Below, piece by piece: positions 1-10,255 of a stretch of DNA of 64,000 nt. Every line of letters begins with the position of its first letter. Within the stretch, counting starts at the first letter, position 1. Both the position numbers and the translations under genes were made by a program. The notes under the pieces were generated by a model, which had not been told where the DNA came from, searched no databases, and saw only the letters and a list, made by a program, of their open reading frames with translations. Source of the stretch: Laburnicola sp. R22_1 (taxonomy: Eukaryota > Ascomycota > Dothideomycetes > Pleosporales > Didymosphaeriaceae); assembly GCA_014281115.1 (NCBI GenBank), contig JACONQ010000009.1, positions 930,001 through 994,000 of the forward strand, in the 5' to 3' direction.

Positions 1-2212
1 TGTCTGTCTGGGTGTGGCTGCTGGTGCATCTGCGAGGGCTGGTGGGAGTCGGATGGCGTCGTGGGCTGCGCTGCGTGCGTTGGGGTCGGATTAGGTGCGG
101 CCTGGCGTGTGCGCGGCCGCGACAGGTGCAAGGAAAGGAAGCAGCACGTAAAGCTGGGGAGGGTAACGAACGACAGAGGGCCCTTGGGCTGCGACGACGC
201 GAGACAGAGGCAGAAGGCCGTGGGATTGAAGAGGACGTGGAAGGGATAGGACGCCGCCGGGCCTGGATAAGGGTGCACGCTAGCGGCCACGGCCAATCGC
301 GCTAATATAAAAACGTGCCCCAAACTCTGCGCAGACGGCGCCGGAGGGCCCAGGCAGATGGGCCAGCCGCTCCTCTATGCTATAGGTATGCCATCAAACG
401 CTCAACGCTTTCCGCACTCCGAGGCCTGCGACAGCTGCGAGCAGAGCCCCTACGCCCCTAAGGCCGCAAAGCGCGCCCAACCATCGCTCCTATCAGCGAG
501 CGGCGCTCGAGGTCAGCCTGGCTGCCAGCCCCCGCGATACTCCAGCGCGCCCAGGACCGGCAATACCGCCCTGGTTAATTATTGCCTTGGTTCGGGCCAT
601 GAGGCCAGCGGCTATTGACAGCATCCATGGCAGCGCTACAGCGCGCACTCTTGTTGATGTCGAGCGAACAAGCGGCCTGCGCTTCCAGAACGGAAACTCG
701 CCTGCGCGTTCGCAGTAGCGGTATCAATACGTCGCACCCGATTGGCTGCCGCTCGATAACGCCCTTACTCAGCAAATGGGGTGGCAAGCAGCTAAAAATA
801 CGGCTACAGAATATTGGCCCATTCAAAATTGCATGCAGCTGTACGCGCGTCGTTGCGCTCTTCAAATGCGACTTCGCCGGCCCTCTGCCTGCCCACTTGT
901 CACCTCACAGTCACCTCGAAGACGCGACGTCTGCAGGAAGCATGGAAACCCACGTACCACTGCGGTACCGAACCTGAGGTACCACCCAACCTGACATCCG
1001 CACTGCGCCTTTGTCTCCCGCTCTGATGAAACAGCCGTTTCCGCCCTGGGCCATGCCGAACGCATTTCTCCTCTTCCGCCACGTCCTCCCTTTCGCTAGC
1101 CACCGCCATGCCGACTTCTGGCTGCCTCCTGAAGCAGAAAGCCTAATCACAGCGTCGCCGCATTCTGTAACAGACGATGATCATGCATACAGCCACGGTA
1201 AGACGGTGCTAGCTACTAACGGCGCCCCGTGTGCCCTCCGCTACGCGTCGTCGTCAGCTCGCTGCGCTAAAACAACCCCGCTGCGTCGCATCCACCACCA
1301 ACCGTTGCATTGCTCTTAGAACTTGACACGAGAGCCGGCGCATTGCCAATTCTCTGCTGTCAATATCATCTCCCGTCGAAGTAGGCATATGCGCGAGGCC
1401 TTGTTGCCGAATGTCTTGCGCCGTGGTCAGCTTACTGCACTGCTTGGCACAGCACATAAAGCCCCTGCTAGCCGCGGTTAAGCTTTCGCCACAGCGGGGC
1501 GTCCGTCAGCGCTAGACGATAACGGACAGATACTGCTCGAGTGCGGTTTCGAGATGAGGTCGTGCCGCTATGGCACTCCAGTAACCTAATCGACCTGCCA
1601 TCTTTCGTTATCGCAAAGTGTATCTGGGAGGACACGTCTGCTAAGGGAAACTCGGCGCTCGTTTGTCCACTGCATAGTCTTGGAATTTCTCTCTTCGCAT
1701 GATTCAATTCGGAAATTGCGTCGTTGCCCTGCGGATGACCGCCCGTTGCGCCTCCTGAAGATCTGGGGGTTGCTGATCTCAGCGGGTGGAGATTCGGACT
1801 GCAAGTCGTCAGTACCTACCACACAATGAGTGTGTTGCCCCAGGGGACTTGATACCAACTCAAGCTGCGCCGTGTCCAGTTTTTATTGTTTGCTACGATG
1901 AAAGCTTGCGTTGGTATTACATATCCTATGTGGTAGGTAGAGTACCCCAACTATACACCGAAGCATTCGCTTTCTAACCGTCTTCCGGTCCGATTGACTA
2001 CTTACTATATCTTTTCAATAAAAGACCAGCATGCAAAGAACGCGTGGAAGAGCTGATCGAGTTTCTATCTTGAGGAGGGAATGCCATTATGCATAGGAAC
2101 AACAAACATAGCACACCGTCTCGCCAGCTGGACAGCACGCACAAAGCCAAACTACTCTTCATTCAGGCATTCATTCATATCCGTTTATAGTTAGACTTAG
2201 TCCTTTACATAT
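1..2212. other. Gene-free stretch
   Basis: I see no convincing coding region here. The open frames on both strands are short, overlap one another and lack recognisable motifs or fungal splice sites joining them. The first 1.9 kb is GC-balanced. Base composition shifts to AT-richer sequence from about 1.9 kb, leading into the dispersed repeat at 2213. The segment could include the promoter of a gene lying to the left, but nothing in the sequence proves this. Confidence 0.5.
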
Positions 2213-2567
2213 TATTCTTTTTGTGAACAAAGCTGCATCCCGCAACTATACTATGGTAAGCTTTTTTTGTGATCACCACCTTTTTTACGCTCTTTTTGAT
2301 TACTAAGCAGGGGGCTCTGCTTTTTTTGTCATGTTATTTGAGATGAAAGCCTTTGTCGTGCTACCCCTAGGTAGTTAATTTAACGCCACATACTATGGTA
2401 AAAGAAAATCTAGCTACAACCTTTTTTTTTCTGTGTACTAGCTCTGTGCAAAAATCTTGAATACATGTGATTGAGTTGATTTCTAAAATTGAAAAGTTCG
2501 TTGATTATGTGATTTGACTGTGAAGTGCCTGTGGGACTCGACCGATGTGGGTCTCGGTCGAGACCGT
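2213..2567 (+). repeat. Dispersed repeat, copy 1 (second copy at 31687-31870)
   Basis: The sequence from TTTTTGTGAA...GCATCCCGCAAC through AAAGAAAATCTAGCTA and CTGTGTACTAGCTCT to GGTCTCGGTCGAGACCG occurs again, in the same orientation, at 31687-31870. This copy is longer because it carries a 130-bp insertion at 2260-2389 and a short extra segment near 2535-2550. The right end contains the inverted pair CTCGACCGA / TCGGTCGAG. No coding capacity is visible. It is probably a non-autonomous transposon or a remnant of a larger one; the class is not known. Confidence 0.75.
2248..2401. mobile_element. 130-bp insertion with 12-bp target-site duplication
   Basis: ATACTATGGTAA occurs at 2248-2259 and again at 2390-2401. 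The 130 bp between them are absent from the otherwise collinear copy at about 31.73 kb, which has a single ATACTATAGTAA. This is a filled site paired with an empty site. One end of the insert is T-rich, so it is A-rich on the other strand. It also contains the hairpin AAGCAG-GGGGCT-CTGCTT followed by a T run. The length, the 12-bp duplication and the A-rich end suit a tiny retroposed sequence. I do not recognise its source RNA. Confidence 0.65.
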
Positions 2568-3119
2568 TTACATATTATAAAACTACTACACATGCTCATC
2601 AACCATTCATTCTGAGAACGTAGCTCACTCACCCCTAGAAATTTTCAACAACGTTTTCAAGTCGATGTTGTTAATGATCCCCATCAATTAGCCGGAGGAA
2701 TCAATCGCGTTTGAAAAGGTCCTTTGCTTTGCTTCCGAGCATTTCAAATCGGCTGTTAGTCTTCATATCTCTTGCATTAGAAGTGAAACCGAACCTAAAG
2801 GCGATTGTACATCTCCACGCCTTCTTTTATTTTTTATTTTTCATATATATAGGAAGTTGGCGTACGGCCGCCTCGCAGCCTTCCATCCAGGCATCACAGT
2901 GACAAGACAAGTGCAGAACCCCAACCCACGCGCAACAGACGGACGCTGTGTTCATGAACAACGCCCGATGTGATGTGGTTGCAACTTGCACGACTGGATG
3001 GGGTGGATGAATGGAGGGTTGGAAGCGCCAGTTGACGTTGTTAAGGCTGCTGATTTAGCGTTGTGTCGGCGAAGTGGAGATGATGGAAGGGGGATGTGTG
3101 GGGGCTGGGAAAGTTTTAA

Positions 3120-3405
3120 TGGATGGGGAGGAGGTTGCGGATGGTGATGTTGGTGGGGTGTGAGATGCGAGGGCTGATGTTGATAAGGAGTGGGTTGCGG
3201 ATACTATCGTTGGGTAATGTGGAAAGGGAGGGAGCGCGAATGGGGATATGGATGGGAAGGGAGTTTCAGGCCTCGCCCGGGATACTGATGTTCAGATGGA
3301 GGGATTTGCGAATACTAATGGTTATATGGAGGGAGTTGCGTATGCTGGTGTTGATGAGATGGCGCGAATGCTACTGACGATAGGCAGTGAGGTACAAATA
3401 CTAAT
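3120..3405. repeat. Degenerate G-rich minisatellite
   Basis: Loosely repeated units of roughly 50-57 bp contain variants of GGAGGGATTTGCG and GCGAATACTAATG on the plus strand. The repetition produces long but meaningless open frames on both strands. No start context, splice sites or domain are present, so I treat it as non-coding. The neighbouring small insertion at 3406-3468 sits at its right edge. Confidence 0.45.
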
Positions 3406-3480
3406 GTTAGGAAGAGAAACATCGCAGACCTTTTGGTATACGGTACAACGCTGTAAGGGAAAGCTGTCACAAATACTAAT
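3394..3480 (-). mobile_element. Mini-element site A: 63-bp insert, 12-bp direct repeats
   Basis: ACAAATACTAAT occurs at 3394-3405 and 3469-3480 and flanks a 63-bp insert. Read on the minus strand, the insert starts GACAGCTTTCCC and continues through GTACCGTATACC to ATGTTTCTCTTCCTAAC. It matches the insert at site D (about 40.7 kb) at 57 of 59 positions and is clearly related to site B (8559-8617). The flanking repeat is less decisive here than at the other sites, because AATACTAAT motifs also recur in the adjacent minisatellite. Confidence 0.6.
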
Positions 3481-4668
3481 ATAAAATAGCAATAAGACGC
3501 GAATACCATTTTGAATAGAGAGTTAGTCATGAATGGTAAATTGGAACCTGTAACAGGGCATCTCGTATACTGATTACTGATTACACATCACGAAGTCGCA
3601 ATGCAAGGCGGACGGTATAAGCCACCAGGCATTTATCTCAGAGGTATAAGTGCCCGCTACAAACCTCACAATACAACATTATACCCATCATCAACAACAT
3701 CAACACCACCCAATCAACTCAAAAAACTTCAAGATGCCTTCTACCTAAGCAATCAGTACCGTCCTACTCGCCTTCATAGCCGCAGTACTACCTCCTCACC
3801 CCCCTCAACGCTGAACCAACGAAACACTAACACCTACCGACAGAACTCGGACAACCCGAGCGGGACGCAGGACCTGGATGATGACCATCAAATGACGTGG
3901 CTCCGGGAGGAGAGCGGACAGGTCGTCATTGATGTTTTTCGAAAGAGCGATGGGCCTACGGGTGGGGGTTGTGTAAGTGCTTCGCTGGGTTTGGGGTTGG
4001 TTAGGGGTGGTTGGGGGTGGTGCTAATTTGTGGGTGGTAGGATACTACGCAGACGCTATTTGGGGCTCAGGGGTAGAGCGTGGACGGGAGAGTGGTGGGA
4101 GAGTGATGAGAGTTGGGGGGGGGGGAGGCTACGTCGATGTCACGTTAACTTTATCTCACTGGGCAAGGACTCGAAGGGGGTCGTAGAAGCCGGTTTCAGA
4201 CACGTAGATAATGTATTCGCCAGTAACAAGTGCATTATCTTGATGCATGCCCCATCCTAGCACAAGAGCAATACTAGCATATATATACCATACCGCGCAC
4301 AGGGGGGAGTTAGTATAATTCTTATATTCTTTTGTAGCCATTTTTGATAGGTTCATAATATTATACTACACGTTTATGACCTTTTTCTAATTAGACGTAA
4401 AAGTTATTAGAGGGGTAAATTATTTTAACATCATATTAAGGAGAAGGCTTAACCCTGACAGCGATGTAAGAGCTTTCAAGGAGCACCGATATTACATTTT
4501 TTGCGGTGGGCAAAGAGAGCTTTCTTTCGTACCGATCTAATGTCTCCGACCAGCTTTTTCCTTTGGCCTGGCATGCGGGCCCAACGTGCATCCGTTTCCG
4601 AGAGAAGTTTTGCGAAAGGACCATCTGTTATCTGTTCGCACACAGCTTGGCTTGTACACATCCAGTAA

Positions 4669-4702
<34 letters not shown>

Positions 4703-4786
4703 ATGCATGATTGTGTTTACTTTTGCTGTGTTGATTTGACAAGTGTTCTGATTGTGGAATGTATGATATGCTCTAGATCTAGGATT
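3481..4786. other. Gene-free stretch with a ~28-nt poly(A) run
   Basis: No supported gene. An open frame starting at 3601 is Ser/Thr/Pro-rich, and a neighbouring frame has a short hydrophobic stretch (about 3750-3790) resembling a signal peptide but interrupted by stops. It might be the wreck of a small secreted protein gene. A run of about 28 A at 4672-4699 could mark the 3' end of a retroposed sequence or be simple slippage. I found no matching target duplication around it. Confidence 0.4.
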
Positions 4787-7152
4787 TCATCTGAGCATTG
4801 CTGACTTCTGGTCCTCATCATTGAGTTCCGTAAATGCATGATGTTCCAACTCTTCCCTGTCTTTCACAGGCAGATTTGATAACTCGGGTTCCAGTATATC
4901 TGCGCAAGTGTAACCACTGCGGCAGGAAAGTGCCAAATATAAACATTTCCAAAGATTCACTTGCTGAACCCATCCCTTTGCCATCTTACTTAAGGATCTG
5001 CTGATTTTCGAATATGCCTTTTGCTGCAGGAACATTTCCACGCTGATTTGATCCGATCCCAAGAATTGATTGAGCCAATCCAATAACTTGCTCAAGCGGT
5101 TCTGATCTCCGAAGTTGTAACAATCACCCGGCATGTTCCCAGAACCAAGGGCTCTCCTGGTAAGAGCTAGCTGTCGTTCTTGGGTCAAATTATAGAAGAG
5201 CCTCGAGATGGTTGGTATATCGGCGATCTGTCTACCGTCCAGTGTTTGAAGAGATGCTTTTTTCCATCTCTTGAGATCTTGCGGTGAAACTTCCACTTGT
5301 GTTTTCGTGACAGAGGTGCCACCTGAGATGTCTGACTCGCAGTTAGAGTCGTTTCCGCTTTCGTTTCCTGTATCTGTGTCAAAATCCTCTGGAACATCTG
5401 AGTCGCGATCAGAGTCGTCTTCGCTATTTGTTCGTGCGTCTGTTTCAATACCCTCTGTCCAGTCCACATGACTGCCTTCACTGTCCTTTGACTGCCAACT
5501 GATATCGCTATCTTCTTCTGTGCCCGGAAATGGACCTTTATTCGAGTCTTCACTGTCGTTGTCGCTACTTGCAGCCCTTGAGCTGAGGTTGTTATTGTTG
5601 TCCTGTTCCGTGCTTTGGAGCACACGGGATGAGCTTCTGCGATCACATCCAGATTCTTCCAGTTTAGTAGACTCGAGGGATTTTGTGATGAGATCAATGT
5701 TAGCTTGTTCATCGAGCGGAGCATCCTGAGCCTGATGAACCGTTGGAGTCTCAGAGTTCCTCTGAATTCCTGGACCAAGTCTACTGAGAGCTTGGAAGAT
5801 AAAGGCTTGAATCTTTGGTTTGAGAAGTCGTGAAGCCCATACGTGGGCGTTCATGATGATTACGCGAAGGGCCGCAACTCCCCACGTCAATTCGACAGTG
5901 GCAGACCAAATGCAAGTCATGCGCTACGATACGTTAGCTCTGTATACATTGCTTGCACATGGAACTGACTCGCTGTCTAATCCCGGACGAATCCACTGTT
6001 GTTTGGAACGCCAGCCACACCTTGACGTTGGGACCTATGCACGTGAAGACGATCACAGGTGGTAAGTTGAAGGAGCCGCTACAATCATGGTCGAACAATT
6101 GTGCTTGAAGCTCAAGTGCTAAAGCTGACGCATTAGCAGCTTGGCAGTAACACTTCTCGACGGTAGTCTTCAAATTTTCAGCATCTGGCTTCATCTCGAC
6201 AACAGCCCAAGGGAAGCAAGTGAGCCTCGAGGCACTAATTCTTGCTTTGGTCTTTGAAGCTTTCATCCATTGTTGTAGCCCAGTCGTATGCGTGCAAAGC
6301 ACGCCGTTGCTGTTCAATTTCCCGAGCGCCGGGAGCGAAAAGCATTGTCTAAACTCGTCTCTGTCGAAACCATGATAGCAGTCTTCTTGATCTTTCAGTT
6401 CATGTAACATTGGAAACGCGTAAGTTAGATCAGGTTTCGGTTGAGTAAGGTTCGATCGGGATGACTTTGGCCTCCGCGGACCTTGAGACCACAAATCCCA
6501 TTGGAGATCTTCGTAACTGGGCATACATATCAGCTTTATGGACAGATGAAAGCGGGAATGGATTAATTACAGTGACCAAGTATCTAAAGCTGGACTTCCC
6601 CACGATTAGCATATGCATATGTGTTGTATGGTGCTCCTAAGGCTCGACATACTCAAATCCCGGTTGCATGCAAGCATCATCGCTGGCAAGTGTGAAAACC
6701 TTCTGCCTCCAAAAACAACTCCATCCGGATTCTGGATCGTTCAGCAATTTACGGGCGTTCTCTGCTGTCTTCTCATCTCGGTCCAGCTTGGCTGCAGCAG
6801 CCTGACATCCCGCATGAAGATCTGCATTCTGGAACCTTTTTAAAGCTATGATAGCAGATTTCGGTAGGTTGACATTGGAAAGCGGGTCAGTCGACTTGGG
6901 CCGAAATTCTGCAATTTGTTCTTTCAGATGGATCTCCCAACCCCCTGGTGGCACAATATTATTGAATGTCAAAAGTATCTCGCGAACTGCATCAACGTGA
7001 TCCGGAATTACGCAAGAATTTGTCGATTGAGACGGATCATAGACCTCCGTATCGTAGTGTATTCCATCCCGTTCGAGGTTTTGCCGCGTGAGGTCCCTTG
7101 TGTGGTCGTTGTTGGCCATTTTGGGTGAGACGTCTGCTAGACCACAACCCAT
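4787..7152 (-). CDS. PD-(D/E)XK nuclease-like fungal protein
   Basis: I model three exons on the minus strand: 7152-6653, 6516-5970 and 5923-4787. The total is in frame at 727 aa. The second intron (46 bp, GTCAGT...GCTAAC...TAG) is well supported; the first (136 bp) is less certain and might hide a small exon. The centre carries PDLTYAF, then FPWAVVEMK, then YCQAANASALAL and VIVFTCIGPNVKVW. The D...E-x-K pattern and the strand-rich order are those of the restriction-endonuclease-like fold seen in large fungal families of unknown role. After this comes a long acidic Ser/Asp-rich low-complexity stretch (encoded about 5300-5650) and a more ordered C-terminus. Actual nuclease activity is unproven. 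Such genes are often found near repeats, as here. Confidence 0.6.
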
Positions 7153-8198
7153 GAGCGCGCAATCTTTTGTAGTTATGTGCGGGCCGAAACTTCAGGCGAG
7201 CTAGTATGTGCTGCGGCACAGTCTGTGGATCCAACACTAAAACAGTCCTTTTAATCTAGAGACCCTTGCACCTGCATACAACCGACCAAGCTTGATCAGT
7301 AAGGAGCTCTTGACTGTAGTTGTAGTTTATGATACGAATGTACGGCCGCAGGGCATTATGGGCGAAATTGCATGCGTGCGTGCGCTCGATGCGATTGATT
7401 ACTAGAATCGCCAAACGCTTCTCCCTGGTATTCCTGATGGTTGTTCCTTCCCTTATGACAAGGGTTTAGATAGGCCAAAACGGCTAAGGTCAGCCACCAA
7501 GTCTCAGCGCCTAAGTGCGAGCTATCATTCGTCCATCAACAGGTGCATGTGATTATTCTGCACCCTCTTTTGATCTCCATTCCTCCGTTTTAGTTGAGGT
7601 CCTGGTGGTCTTTTTATAGTCTTCTTGGAGGTACTCAAGGAGAATTGTATTAGGAAACGCTACGAGGTTAGTTAGATCGCCAATTATGATGATAACTTTA
7701 TCCCGCCCGCCCTGTAAAGCAGCGCATCCAACGTATTGTAGTACAGGCCGTACTACAGCCTATAGTACAGCTCTTAAGGCGTAAAGATATAGCTATCCTC
7801 TAAGCTATAGCGTAGCTGTATTTATATATATTTTAGCTTATAGTACAGCTCTATAGTAGCCCCCCTTAGAGGGTTACTTTTTTTACTTAAGGGCTACTTA
7901 ATCTAGTTATATAACCTAATTATATAACCTAATTATATAACCTAATTATATAACCTAATTATATAACCTAATTATATAACCTAATTATATAACCTAATTA
8001 TATAACCTAATTATATAACCTAATTATATAACCTAATTATATAAATAAATTATATAATATCTATATATAGTATATAGGTTACTACAAACTATACTATAGT
8101 TATAGACTGTAATTTATTATTTTCAGGGGCTCTTATACGTACATAACGCCCATACAAACTATAGCGTATTACGCTACGGTGGAAACCCTGCTGTAAAG
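7153..8198. other. Intergenic AT-rich island
   Basis: There is no gene. From about 7700 the sequence becomes strongly AT-rich, with many TATA/TAGTAC motifs. The 14-mer TATAGTACAGCTCT occurs twice (about 7759 and 7838), and TAGCCCCCCTTAGAGGG follows. This looks like a decayed transposon fragment mutated toward A+T, consistent with RIP (repeat-induced point mutation), but the parent element is not recognisable. A tandem 13-bp satellite occupies 7904-8042. Confidence 0.5.
7904..8042. repeat. 13-bp AT-rich tandem repeat, about 10 copies
   Basis: The unit TTATATAACCTAA is repeated head to tail about ten times with almost no divergence, inside the AT-rich island. It has no coding meaning. The near-identity of the units suggests recent expansion, in contrast to the decayed surroundings. 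Confidence 0.9.
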
Positions 8199-8929
8199 TC
8201 ATCCCTTCAACCGCCGTCTTTTTCCTAACATTAGGCACCTTATCCTGCTCCTACATCGCCTGCAAAGCCACTCTTCGTCGAAATATACGCAGAATTGACT
8301 AACTAGATAGCTGTATTGCTCCACCTCTTCGACCGAGCTATAGACTGAGCCTTCGCCAGGCGGGTTTCGGAGCTCCTTGACCCTAATACTTCCATGCTTA
8401 AATCTGATATGCAACGAGTTATCGCCTTCGAGCGAGTCTGTGCGCATATATCCAGGAACAGTCCTTCGTGCTATGAGGATAAGTCTGTTTTTATCACTAA
8501 AGAGCTCGCAATCCAGAATAATTTTGTTGAGAGACGAATTTGACTTGCTACGCACAATCTGAAAGAAGACTTCGCGCACTCTCGGTACACGGTATAACGC
8601 TGTTATGGAAAGCTGTAGCTACGCACAATTGCCGTCAAAAAGGACGAGCCTTCTAGCACATCGCAATACGTGAGATCAGTTATCTAATAAGCTATGTTAA
8701 AGCTGGGTCTATAGTTACTAGTTCTACATCTACCCTTTATACTTAGAGAGGCTGTTCCTAGGGAGCAAGACCGACTCGCGCTATCGCTTCCTCGTAGGTA
8801 TTGTGCTCCGGTCTCGTCTAACTCGATGTCGCTCCTTCTCTTGCGCTGGACAATTGCTGCATTTCCTTTGTTGAAAATTCTAGACATCTTCTCAACCTGA
8901 CTGAGGTCCTCGTAAGTTTCCGTTGTCAC
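8199..8929 (-). pseudogene. Orphan gene interrupted by a mini-element and one stop
   Basis: Two open frames, 8929-8684 (starting MTTETYEDLSQVEK) and 8579-8199 (ending in CRRCRSRIRC...RRRLKG), become one frame if the 59-bp insert plus one 12-bp repeat at 8547-8629 are discounted. The numbers agree: the frame offset between them equals 71 bases. Only one TAG codon (about 8683) then separates them, and it could be a CAG mutated by a C-to-T change. The protein of about 240 aa is not one I recognise; its C-terminus is basic and has several cysteines. Either it is a pseudogene, or the insert is spliced as an intron and the TAG is the only lesion. No function is proposed. Confidence 0.45.
8547..8629 (-). 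mobile_element. Mini-element site B, a candidate introner
   Basis: GCTACGCACAAT at 8547-8558 and again at 8618-8629 flanks a 59-bp insert. Read on the minus strand, the insert begins TACAGCTTTCC and ends CTTCTTTCAG. A GT-AG intron can be drawn at 8626-8559 (68 bp): the donor GTGCGT lies in the duplicated target and the acceptor TTCTTTCAG is the end of the element. It falls between codons and changes the host frame only by one extra ATT codon. The last 37 bases are identical to the insert at site C (19479-19515). Confidence 0.75.
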
Positions 8930-10255
8930 TGCCTTTTATGTTCCTTTCCCCCACTACTCCTTGAGCATATGTGCCATCATCATCCTCTTTATCAAGACCG
9001 TTTGGGGACATGACTGGGCTTTGGGCACATCCACCTTAGCTGTTATTGTTGGCCCCAGAAGAGGAACTTGGGCTGTTGGGGGTCGGCAAAAGTGTTGGTT
9101 TGAGTGTTGGCTCATGATTGGGTATAAAGCTCTCTGCCTGTTCCTTAAACAGCCTTTACCGCTTTACTGAGTGAGTGTCTTCTAGCTATAGTCCTGATGT
9201 AATGACCAACAGCTCTCCCGAGGAGGTGATCGTGTCACTAGATAAACGGCGTGTTCTTTACGTGTTAACAGCGGCCTGTTCGTCACGTCGACGTTAATAA
9301 ATGGCTCATCCTCCACTGCACGAGGGTCTCGTTCCACACAATATCTAGTAATATCTAGTAATGGACAGTGTTTGACTAGGTAATAGGTGTCGAATGTTCC
9401 ATCGGACTTGAATGCTGGCTCGATCTCGGCTCAGATTTATTCTCGTTAAACATCCATCATGGGTACTTGTTTGATCTGCCTCATACACTCATGTAGCCCT
9501 GCTCGATAGCTATCCATTGTAGCCTTGAACTTGTCACTCTGTAAAACAACGGTCACTGAGTAATCAGAAGAGCGAATCCATTCACAGAACGTTACAACAG
9601 AATAGCATAGTGTCTATGGGACTGAGAAGGGCCAGCCTTTTTATCATATATGATGACGACAGTTGCCTTCTCAATGATACACAAGACTCTACTACGAAGC
9701 GATGTCGCCATGTCTGAAACTCCCGGGATCTGCTTCAGCTGGTGATCCAGCAGCCATGTCTGAGCTGGAGATACCAGGTGTGCGACCGCCCCGAGCCATG
9801 GTCATCGTGTTTGCAGACAGGTTGGCCGGGTCGAGGACGGCGGCTAGACAATTGGACGTGTTCGTTGGGGCTGAATAAACTATTGCGTCACGTTCCGTGG
9901 CCGAGTATCTGGTTAGCAAGGGGGCTGTGCAACCGGCATGCTTTCCCAGGCGTCAACCGGTTATCTATATGCAGCATCTCCAAGGCTGAGCGTGTGATCG
10001 TGGTGCAGTGCATGTGATGTGGCGGTGGCTTCCGGCGAGCTAGATTAGGCTTTACCGAAGTTGGTTAGTGCAATTGTTTGGGGAGGTGCGGCTGCATACG
10101 ATCTCATGACACTTAGACACGAACCTTTCAGCCTGCTCACCGCGATGCCACTTTCTCTCACTGCTACGCCCACTGCCATGACATTTCTAGCCTTCGCGTT
10201 AGGATGTTACTTCTCATCTCCTATGGTTTATCGTCGTATCTCTCTTTTTTAAGCT
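8930..10255. other. Intergenic stretch upstream of the HET gene
   Basis: I see no supportable gene. The short open frames between 9690 and 10020 on both strands are mutual shadows with no motif. The last few hundred bases before 10256 presumably hold the promoter of the HET-domain gene; the run CTCTCTTTTTTAAGCT just before its ATG is a pyrimidine-rich leader typical of fungal genes. Confidence 0.4.

Noticed and set aside
3394..3480. Site A as a second intron-like insertion
   Set aside because: A GT...CTAAC...TAG reading exists, but the branch site would be too close to the acceptor and there is no host reading frame to test it.
3601..4026. 141-codon Ser/Thr-rich open frame as a gene
   Set aside because: Low complexity, overlapped by other frames, with no clear signal peptide in this frame; kept only as a note on a possible wreck.
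4672..4699. Poly(A) run as the tail of a processed pseudogene
   Set aside because: I found no target-site duplication and no recognisable coding sequence upstream.
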